Assembly: GCF_021869535.1 (NCBI RefSeq)
Contig: NW_026262734.1
Span: 96,291,285-96,355,284 of the forward strand
Direction of reading: 5' to 3'
Origin: Mytilus californianus
Taxonomy: Eukaryota; Mollusca; Bivalvia; Mytilida; Mytilidae
Length of the DNA: 64,000 nucleotides
Numbering within the stretch: position 1 is the stretch's first letter; each line of letters begins with the position of its first letter. Below the pieces are notes generated by a model. That model did no database searches. It had not been told where the DNA came from and worked only from the letters and a program-made list of their open reading frames with translations. The translations under genes and the position numbers were made by a program. Shown here piece by piece: positions 46,110 through 57,900 of this stretch.

Positions 46110-49100
46110 GTAAGTAGAATAACAAAACTTCATTTCAGTTATGTGTCTTCATTTAAGATGTGAAAAAAAAATTGAAAATTTTGCGGAAATGGTATTTTTT
46201 TTATATACAAAACACATTGGTGGTCACTTATTTAATTCTCAGTGGATTGACATTCAATATTCTAGACATTTTCTTGCAATTTGAGAAAATGTGTAAATTT
46301 TTTTTTTTACTTGCCTTAAAAATTTAAAAAATATATTTACTTATGTAGTTAGTTGGTTAGATAGTTATTTCGTTTAAGGAACATAAGACAATATAATTTC
46401 AAATCAAATTATATATTAAGGCTTTAAGGATCGCTGTTTTCATTGATTTTTCAGAACTGAAATAGCGATCAAATTATATATTTGTATTTTTAATATTCAA
46501 AACAAGTCTTAATGACTAAGCAAAATACACTCTTTGCTATTTTGCTATAATTTTCATATCTACATGCAAAGAATTTTGTACATTTCACAAAGTAAAACAG
46601 GGACAGAGAAGAGAATTTAACAGAGTGGTTGTTAGCAATTGTATCTTTTTTTTTTATATATTTTGTAGAACTAATTGATAAATTTTGTTTAATTTCCTTT
46701 ATTTACAAGTCGAGTTTCTAAAACAACATCGGATCCTCAACCAAATGTATTTCAATATTTTAATCATGCATCCTGGTCTTTTATTTTGTTTTAATGAATT
46801 TCATCGTTGTCCGAAAATATTTGATTTGCGGGATGCCATTAGATATGAAGCTGAATTACAGTTATTGGTATTTCGATTTATTTATATATCGGAGGGGTGT
46901 TTTATTTTGTTACGCTTTAATGGTATGAACAACGTACGTTTTCACTCAATGATGTTTAGCGATGCATTTTAATGAATGTGACATTTGCATTTTTCCGGTT
47001 TTGACAGTAAAATATAGAAATCTATTATTTTATATATTCTTATTCTTATTCTTATGTTAATGATTAAAACAATAATTCCTTTTTTATCACTAAATGGGTA
47101 CTGATTATTTTAGTTTTCGCTAAAATGGGTAAAAAATCCAGCTGTAAAATGGATTATTAAAATACTTCGCGCTAACACTTCCAATTTTTTCCGCTAAAAT
47201 GTCCTACCGATTCGATAAAATGTTCTCCGCCTATGATAGGAACAAGCTGCAATACTTTCTCTATTTTTGAAAGTAAATAATGTTCACGAAAATTGTTTCA
47301 GTGAAATAATAATATTTTATTAAAATATGGCCGATAAAATATATTTCTGAACAATTAAAAAAAAAACAAACTCCGACTTGTAAAGTGCTTATGTAGACTA
47401 TTTTTTTTGTTTCAAATGACTTCCAGAGTTAATCGTTAAAAATCGTCCTCACAAATCAATTATGAAGTTTAGCTGAAATAAAAAATCGGAATTATACAAA
47501 TTATACATGAACTCCCTTTATATTAATTCATATGTTGTAAACAATTACATATTTCTAATGTAAATACATGGTACTCTAGTATAGATTATATTCAGAGAGA
47601 GATTGAATTACCAAATTTTGACCAATCAATTGGTTCTTTATGTCAGTATGTTAAAAATAAACTATGTGAAAGTTATTTAACATTTTGGAATAGACTGAAG
47701 TATCAAACAACCAACTCTGAAAAAGGGAAGCTTGGTACTTATTTTTCTATAAAAAATTGTTTTAAAGAAGAAAAATATTTAGAACTACAGGATTTTAAAA
47801 AAAGACAGTCAATTTGTAAATTAAGAATACGCGCTCACTCTTTAAAAATTGAGACAGACAGATATTCAAAAAAATATATAGAAAGATCTGAGCGTCTTTG
47901 TTCAAATTGCTCACTTGGTAAAGTTGAAGATGAGCTTCATTTTTTGTTAGAATGCCCTCTTTATGATATTCAAAGGGAAGATTTTTTTTCAATACATTTC
48001 TAGCAATTGTTATGATTTAAAAAATTTAAATAAATCTTCTAAATTTTTATGGCTCTTGACCCAAGAAAATGTAACTCTTACGGAAAAACTGGGCTGTTAT
48101 ATTTGTGACTGTTTTGAATTAAGGAGATCAGGTATGAATATTGACACTAAGTCAAGTAAATGATTTGAGAATGAATGCATATAATGTAATTTTATTCTTT
48201 TATTCACAATATATATATGTGGTTTTTGGCTCTGATTCTGACCAATGCTAATATACTAAATATATATTTTCAAGTGACTATTATTGTTGTTGTTACCAAT
48301 TATGTAAATCAATTGTATCTGATTTTATGCCCTTTATGGACCCTGTAATTTGGGAAATAAAAATATTCTATTCTATTCTATTCTATTCTATTAATGCAAA
48401 AATTGCGCTCAACTTTTATTGGCATAAAATTTCCTCTATTTTGTTTTAACAAATTTATGAATACTTTATCATTATCAGATATTTAACCAAGAAATTACTG
48501 GGAAGAAAAACTAAATTCAAAGGTGAAAGTTAACAAAGAAATTATTTTCCAACATTATTAAAACAATTTTATAAAACAGTACCAACTTAAGATATTTATG
48601 TGGTGAGCATTATTTTGTGAATAAAAAAAGTTAGTTGCAAGTTGCGTTTGAACTGATTAGATGCCAAGTACTTTACAAGCATTTTTTTGGCAAAACTATT
48701 TCGGTTTCAAATCTTGGTTGAAAAACTTGTTCTGCCCTTTGTATGAAAAATATATATTATATATATAGAGATAAGTTTAGGGTCCCTATCCTCAGTTCTG
48801 ACGCCTGCTTGATAAGAACCCTAAGCCTTCTACTAATTTGGAGGTCGATGGGCAGAGAAGATATTTAATTTTGTCATTTTCTTATCGTGAATTAAATCTG
48901 GTATATACTTTTTAAAAACTTTTCCAAATAAGACACCTCTAAGTTTTCCTTTTTTACAACATAAAATGAGACAAGTTTAATCCTCCATTGTATTACAGAA
49001 TGAACATAGTCGTTTTTCTCTAGGAATTTTTAAATGCCTTCCCTTGTCTATCAATAAAATTTTGTAATATAACTTCTTTTTCCAGACTTGGAATTTAAGT

Positions 49101-51850
49101 AATTTTTCCTTTCTAAATTTGACTTCAAATTTTCGAAAAGATATAATTTACTATTATTTTCTTTTTTGTCAAGTTTTTGTTCATACATATATTTTTTTGT
49201 AGGAATTTTCAAAAAAATGTTTCAAGTCTTTTTTTATCAACTTTGTGTGATTATTAGTTGTAGGCCTCAATATTGGGTATTTTATGTTCACCTCTATTCA
49301 AATATTTTAGCATAGGAAAACCAGGTATAGCAACCTGATTGGTCGAAACTTTTAGAAAGTAAAAAAAAGATTATATAGTAGAAATTGTTTTATTTTGGTG
49401 ACGGAATGGAAAATATTTTGTAGCCTTCCTCAATAAACTTGGTTCGCAAACTGAAACGTTGATTTGCAAAATATTACACCGCTAAGAGTATAAATGGTGT
49501 TCCCAATTTTTACATTTATAAATTTTTAATTATGTATTTTATTGTGTTCAAAATTTTATTTTCTTCAGAATTAAAATATTTAAATGACTATTCACGAATC
49601 ACATAACAGAAACAAATGACAATCATTATCAATTTCATTTTTACATCTACCATGTAAATAAATATATTATCATTCTCCCACCCTATTACCGGCTATCGGT
49701 ACGGCAGATAAAAATAGGCAACATAGATCAAAATCTACTGTACACGATTGCAAAATCCTTTGTATTACCATGGCAATCGGAAACACAGAAAAAACATCTG
49801 CTTTACACGATGGCTATAACTATTGTTTTTACAAATCCTATTGTATCTGCCCTACCGATCATCAGGTGCTTGTGGAATGAACCCCCCTTTTTCTTAATAC
49901 TATGTCCTATTAGTTTATGTTATTTGTATGTGTATATCCTTAATTGGGTTGTTGTGCATTAAGAAAGATATTTTATTTTTATTTCAGACTATATAATATT
50001 CAAATTCCACTAAATTTTCCATTGTAGACTGGTAAATTTTCCTTTGTAGACTGGTAAATTTTCCTTTGTAGACTGGTAAATTATCCTTTGTAGACTGGTA
50101 AATTTTCCTTTGTAGACTGGTAAATTTTCCTTTTATCCTTTGTAGACTGGTAAATTTTCCTTTGTAGACTGGTAAATTTTCCGATCATTCTGGTTTGATT
50201 GAAATCTGGGATAATGCACAATACGCACTGAAAGAGGAACAAGTGGGGAAACCTCTCACACCTTTGATGAAGTTTCGCACACGACAGAAGTAAGTACAGT
50301 ACTCAATACAAAAGTCACTAAAGAAATTAACAGACATATTGTGAATTAAGTAAAATAAATTGTAGACTGTCAGTCTGCATTGAAACCTTGCTAAGGGAGT
50401 GAAGAATACCCTTTTTCACGATATACAACGATTTGCTAAACAATAAAAAATATCATATTGTGTTCATGCAGTCAGGGACTAGTCAATGAAAAAAAAATAA
50501 ACACTTTTCTCGTTTTTTATATAGATTAGACCGTTGGTTTTCCCGTTTGAATGGTTTTACACTAGTAATTTTTGGAGCCCTTTATAGCTTGCTGTGCGGT
50601 GTGAGCCAATGCTCCGTGTTGAAGGCCGTACTTTGACCTATAATGGTTTACTTTTATAAATTTTGACTTGGATGGAGAGTTGTGTCATTGGCACTCATAC
50701 CACATCTTCTTATATTTACTTAACCAATTCACATTCTTTTCAGCCCTTTGGAGAATCAAATAAGGGGAAACAGCCGAAATCAGAGGGAGTATGGGAAAAT
50801 TAACTAATTTGTTAAAATCTGAACCAAACTTATTATTAAAGTGATGTTTCTGCAGTCTCCGAAAGAGAAACGAAATATACCAAAGGGACGTTCAAACTAA
50901 TAAGTTAAAAATAAACTGACAACGCCTTGGCTAAAAAAGAAAAAGACATAAAGACATAAACAACAGTACACAAAACACGCCATTGAAAACTAAAGACTGA
51001 GCAACACGAACCCCACCAAAAACTGGGGTTGATCTCAGGTGCTCCAGAAGGGTAGGCAGATCCTGCTCCACATGTGGCACCCGTCGTGTTGCTCATGTAA
51101 GTACAAACCCGGTGATAAATCTTAATCGGTAGTTCACATTCGGGGAAAAGAGGACGGGATTGTGGTTACGATAATTGGAACATACCCGTCGTCATATGTG
51201 AAACAGGTATTCCATAATGGTCAGCAAACTCGTGATGGCGTCCGTATCATTAATGGTATTAATACCACTGGGTCAATTCCTCTGCTGGCGAACTGTTAGT
51301 CCCCGAGGGTATCACCAGCCAAGTAGCCAATATTTCGATACTGGCATACAAATACGGATATTGTTTTATTTGAATTCGCTGTTATTAAATTTCGAGTTGA
51401 TTTTTAATTAATTAAGGAATGTATCTCTCTTATGCATAGCTCTGATTTCTTGTCCGGTTTGGCTATACATTTGGTACGTTTTTGTTTTTTATTAGCTCTT
51501 CAACGTTTGTATAAGGTTTTGAACTTTCAAATATTTTGGCTGCAAGCATCAAAGAAGAGACATTTTTAAAACTGTCGTAATGCCCATCCGGTAAAGTGAA
51601 ATTGATACAGTTAATATTATTCCAAAACTCTTAACTCTAAAAGCTAATTGCGTGAAATTTGTGCACTTTAACAAAAAGTAAAATAACAAAAATACCGAAC
51701 TCCAAGAAAAATTAAAAACGGAAAGTCCTTTATCAAATGGCAACATCAAAAGCTCAAACACATCAAATGAATGGAAAACAACTGTCATATTCCTGACTTG
51801 GTACAGGCACTCTCTGTCTCTCTCTCTCTCTCTGTCTCTCTCTCTGTCTC

Positions 51851-51902
<52 letters not shown>

Positions 51903-54900
51903 TTTTTGATAGCGACTATGAACATTGTAACAAGGTTCTTGTATTTCTATAGATTTCCGCCACCTATTAATATCAGCCCATCTGGTGGAAGACCCACGAC
52001 AAAACTGTCTGATCAGGCAAAATCTGTACTTAAATCATGGTGGTCTGAAAATTCACAAAACCCTTATCCTACACAAGGAACTAGGGAGGAGATTGCGAAT
52101 CGAGCAGGCCTTACAAATTGTCAGGTAAACTTAATTTGAACTTGTATTTATTTGACTAAAACCAAACTGGTTTTAATTTTGTATAAATAGGAACATATTG
52201 TGGACATATGATCTGTATTTTAATTAGATTGCCAAATGATGTGGATGTAATCAATTATAGGTCACCGTACGACCTTCAACAATGAGTAAAACCCATACCG
52301 TTTAATAAGATATATAAGAGGGCCCGACATGACAAAATGTAAACGATTTCAAATGTCAGAGACACCCAAGGACCTGCTTAATGATAAAACATTAAGTATG
52401 ACAGACAGCAATCAACGGGCAATCACTAACTAACAGGCTCCTGACTTGGGACAGGCACATTTACAGAATATAAAATTGAGAATGGAAATAGGGAATATGT
52501 CAAAGAGACAACAACCCGACCAAAGAGCAGCCAACAGCCGAAGACCACCAATGGGTCTTCAACGCAGCGAGAAAATCCCGCACCCGGAGGTGGACCTCAG
52601 CTGGCCCCTAAATGTACTAGTTCAGTGAAAATGGACGTCACACTAAACTCCAAAACATATAAATGAACTAAAACTAAAAAACATACAAGACTAACAAAGG
52701 CCAGAGGCTCCTGAATTGGGACAGGCGCAAAAATGTGACGGGGTTAAACATGTTTTGTGAGATCTCAACCCTCCCCCTATACCTCTAGCCAATGTAGAAT
52801 AAAGAAACACATAGCAATACGCACAGTAAAAATTCAGTTTAAAAGAAGTCCGAGTCCGATGTCAGAATAGGTAACAAAGGAAACTAAGCAAAATGACAAT
52901 GATACATAAATGAACAAAGGACTACTAGCAGTTACTGACATGCCAGCTCCAGACCTCAATTAAACTGATTGAAAGATTATGTCTTAATCATATGAAAATC
53001 AAGAACAATCCCTCCCGTTAGGGGTTTAGTATCATACCATCATAAAATATATGAGAAGAACATAACCCGTATCATGCCAACAACTGGTTTTAGAATAAAT
53101 GTGTTTATTTCCGAGGCAAAGACCCTATGAGTGAATCAATATTAATACCAAAATATGCAATCCTTAATGACTTGACAACAGTATCGTAACTATATCCTTT
53201 CCGAATAAGTCTGTTTGAAGGTTTGGTTAGCTTTTGATGTGAATGCCGACATTTTTGTGCTTTGTAAAGAATATTATCATATACACAGTTAGTCCCCATG
53301 GGAATTCCGATAACCTGACGATTGACGGAATCTCCATAGCGAACAAAAATGTTATCTAGTAAAAATTCAAGGGCAGTTATAGTATCAAAGCAGGTCCAAT
53401 TGACATAGTTCTTTTGTTTGTTGTTACTAAAAAATGACCTAAAAGAGTTTGAACATATATATTCGCATTCCGACTTTTTAAATGCCCATTTAATAAGGTG
53501 TGTGAATTTTTTCTTAATAAGATTATGAGGTAGCGTGGTATATAGGGTAGAAAAATCAAAACTTTGAACCGATTCGAAATCACCAATATAAGCATGCAAT
53601 TTATCAAGTACTTCCAACGAATTTTTGATACTCCAAAAGTAAATTAATTCCACTATTTTCAAAGGCCTTATTTGAACAATTTATTACCAGGTTTTTGATT
53701 GTCCAAGTGTACTAGTAAGTAGAATAGATAGTTTAGTAGTGGAACAATGGCTTGAAGACGAAATAAATCTATATTTGTAAGGAGTTTTGTGCAGCTTCGG
53801 AAGCCAGTACATAGTTGGAACTTTCATTGTGTTTGGTTCTGCTTGGCAAGAGGTAGCTAAAAGTTTATGTTTGTTACAGATGTCATTTTCCGAAAATGGA
53901 GTCATTTGGAATGTTGGTGAATTCGTGATTTCCTTTTGTAGAACACCAATGTAAAATTTACGTCAAACAATAATGATATTGTTAGCAGTATGACAGAATC
54001 CTTACCACCAAAATTAGCCTGGGACAGTAGTGAAATAGCACACTAGAATAACTAACTGTAAAAAACAGTTGGAATGGGTTAGTCTCTTCAAATCGCAACT
54101 AAGCAAAACATACTAACAGACGACACAAAATGTCGATTTCAGAGTTCTCGCAGTTACTTAAAACTAGTTCAAAGCTAAGTACGACTAATATAATGTGTTC
54201 ACAGACTTAAAAATATCATTCGCTGAAAATGTTCACATTGTCACTCGCGGCGCTGATATTTTATCGATATCAATGTGTATAATTCTAATATTCTAATACC
54301 AACGAGATTTTACCCTTATAATATATATATATATATTAGCTGCTTACATAAAATTTTATTATATATTATTATTAAAACATCATATATTTACCCTGCTTTA
54401 AGTTTTTAAACTAATTAAATTTAAAATATGGAAATGTAATGTGCATAATTCATGGGGAGGAAACGGGAACAGCCAAACATTCAGACCTCAGATGGTATTT
54501 TCGTACGCTTCAACCTATAAAAATACCGTATTTGTCATAATAGAATCGAAATAATTCCTTCATGTCATGCTCTATGCTCATTTTAACATGGACAGGCATT
54601 ATATTTAATCATATTTTATACCTCGCTAACGCTCAGTGTAAAATATCGACAAACATAATGCCTACCCATGTTTAAATGAGCATAGAGCATGACATGAAGG
54701 AATTATTTCTTATACCGTGAATGCCTCTGACAGAAATATAAATAGGGAAAATCTGCGTTTATTACATATGCAACACCCAATGTGTTTGTAACAAATTTGT
54801 AATAAATATATATATTGCATTTAATTTTAGGTCAAAACATGGTTTGCAAATGCTAGACGTCGACAGAAAATGAGCACAGAGAGAAACCAAATGAACTATG

Positions 54901-57900
54901 AACTGTACATGAAAAAGAAACGTGAGCTTTTGAGTACAAATGGCACACAAGCAAGGCCTATAACTGCTGAAATAGATAAACCAAGTGCATCTACCGAAAT
55001 ACATTCCATTGACAAAACCAATTTACATGGAACAGGTACAATGCGTATACCTCAATGCACAACGACTACTCCACAGCAGGGTTTTGAAGAATCATTTCAA
55101 AGCACCACCCAAGGTCGACACCCGTCACAACCTTTCAGGTATTTTGTTACCATTCCCAAGTTGATGCCATTGGACTATAACAATAATTTTGTGTACGATG
55201 GTATACCGGCAGTTCATGGACCGAATTTCAACGAGTCCATCAGCACAAACTGTATTCAAAATTTAACACAACTATGTAGAAACGTTGATTCTAGCGATGC
55301 AGGCGACAGTGTATACCAAGAGTTCCAATCAAGAAATCCCATATCACATAATAATGGACTTCGACCATTTGTCAATGTTCAGAATAACTACCATCATGCA
55401 TTTCGGTACCAGAATATTGATGACACTCGTGTATCATTTGGACCAGAAAATCAGTCCAGTCCAGTACCAAACTACTGGCCACGTGTACGAAACACTGTTC
55501 AGAATTGTGCGCAAGTAACCGATACTTATGGCTTAAATAACATGGATGGGAGAAAAAGTATACACATGTGTAACCATAGTGATCACAGACAGGCTTCTGA
55601 CATTTTTAACCCAAGAGCAGAAGTAAACGACCAGGTCTTCAGTAATCCGGTGTGCCTATCTCAACATATTAGTCCAAGAGTACCAACGTTTTCATTCCAA
55701 CAGAATGATTGTACCACATTAGTTTCTGACCAAAGTCTAACAAATACCCCTAGGTTATTTTCACGTGCAGTAGATATCTCCACCAAAGTACTAATAGGTA
55801 AGCAATAATCAAAGTAAATGAAAGGAATTTTTAAGGGGGGGGGGGGGGGGGGTTATAATATGATTTGATTTGATTTTTGATTTTTGGTGTTTTAACGCCA
55901 CTTTTAAGCACCGCTTTTGGGCTATTTCGTGGCGGCCAGTTTTTATTGGTGGAGGAAGCCGGAGTGCCCGGAGAAAACCACCGACCTTCGATAGGAAAGC
56001 TGACAATCCTAGTCAATTAAGATTGGAGTCGAGTGCACCCGCACGAGCGGGGTTCGAACTCACAACCTCAGTGTTGACTGGCTAGTGATTACAGTAGTAA
56101 CTACTTAGACCACTCGGCCACCGAGGCCCCTTTTATAATATGTAAATCGGATTCGAGCATGGGGAATTGCTATATTTAAATCTTTTTTTTTCTGGGTGAA
56201 CATCGATCTGATGATTTAATAGATATAAGAAGATGTGGTATGAGTACCAATGAGACAACTCTCTATCCAAGTCACAATTTGTAAAAGTAAACCATTATAG
56301 GTCAAAGTACGGCCTTCAACACGGAGCTTTGGCTCACACCGAACAGCAAGCTATAAAGGGCCCCAAAAATGATTAGTGTAAAACCATTCAAACAGGAAAA
56401 CCAACGGTCTAATCTATATAAAAACGAGAAACGAGAAACACTTATGAACCACATCAACAAACGATAACCACTGAACATAAGGTTCCTGACTTAGGACAGG
56501 TGCAAACAAATGCAGCGGGTTTAAACGTTTTAATAGGCGTCAACCTTCACCCTACTTGAAACAATAGTGTAACATCACAACAAAGAAAGACACTTTTCAA
56601 CTGATTTTTATAGTTTGACCTTATGTTGTACTGTTACACCATTGTCCCAGGTTAGGTGGAGGGTTGGTGCCTTCAAACTAGTTTAAACCCGCCACATTTT
56701 GTAGATGTCTGTCCCAAGTCAGGAGCCTTTAATTCGATGGTTGTCGTTTGTTGCTGTATATCATATTTGTTTTTCGTTCATTATTTTGTACATAAATCAT
56801 GCCGTTAAATTCCTCGTTTTAATAGTTTTACATTTGTCATTTCGGGGCCTTTTATTGCTGACTATGCGGTATGGGTATTGCTCATTGTTAAAGACCGTAC
56901 GGTGACCTATAGCTGTAAACTTCTATATGTCATTTGGTCTCTGGTTGATAGTTGTCTCATTGGCACTATACCGCATCTTCTTATCTTTATATAGTATCGT
57001 GATGATATGGATAGTGGATAGTTTGATAGTCTCATTGGCAATCATACCCCCCTTTTTTGACGATCAATGATTTTGAATGGGGACATATGGTTGGAATCCC
57101 CCTTTTAAAAATGGCTGGATCCGCCCCTGTGTATTAATCATATCAGATTATGCAGCTTGTTGTTCCGTTCTGCTGAGACGGGTTGACTCAGTATAATTCC
57201 TTTAAGGATTAGGTTGACTCCACACCTGTGTGAGTACAAATAAGATATTTTATAAGTATAAAATCAAAACAATCGGATTGCTACTAAATACAAACACATA
57301 TAAACAATAAACAATACAAATATGTAACATTTACAAAAAAAATATTAAAATGTTAGACGACATACATCCCCTTTGAATTAGCATTACAGGATTATATTTA
57401 GAATTATTAATCTTTATTGCAAAAAGTAAAACCCTGAAGGGTTAAAATGCAAACATAATAGACATGTACACAAGAAACATACAATACATGAAAAAAGTTC
57501 TGAACAAGTCAAGTTAATATTAATAATATATATATACAAGTATATAATATGTTGTGTACAAGTTATCATTTTGTACAAATTATAATTTGTACAAAAATAT
57601 CGTACAAATTATAATTTGTATTTTGACTTTGTACAAATTGTAATTTGTACAAAAAGTGCTTGTACACATTACAATTTGTACAAAATTCGACTAAAATTCA
57701 CTTATAGCTTGTACAATAATTTAAAGTATGGATTTTGTTATTAAAAAGCATTGATATAAAAAAGAAGATGTGGTATGATTGCCAATGAGACAACTCTTCA
57801 CTAGAGACCAAATGACACAGAAATTAACAAATATAGGTCACACTATAGAATTCTTATTCAATGACCACAAGATAAACCTTATTTTCAAAATCTAAAAATC

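Noticed and set aside
46685..46972. Alternative exon in intron 1 of the homeobox gene
   Set aside because: No acceptor and donor in suitable phase and no similarity to the SIX domain.
50005..50188. CRISPR-like array
   Set aside because: The repeats are contiguous without spacers, lie in an animal intron and end at a splice site.
45852..52124. Ordinary SIX1/2 or SIX4/5 gene
   Set aside because: The homeodomain has three extra residues in the loop before PYP and WFANARRR in place of WFKNRRQR.
54870..55808. Stand-alone 312-residue gene
   Set aside because: The frame extends upstream to an acceptor at 54831 and completes the homeodomain; it is an internal exon.
56040..56130. Functional tRNA gene
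   Set aside because: A and B boxes are present, but the sequence lacks a complete cloverleaf and continues into a SINE body with target duplications.
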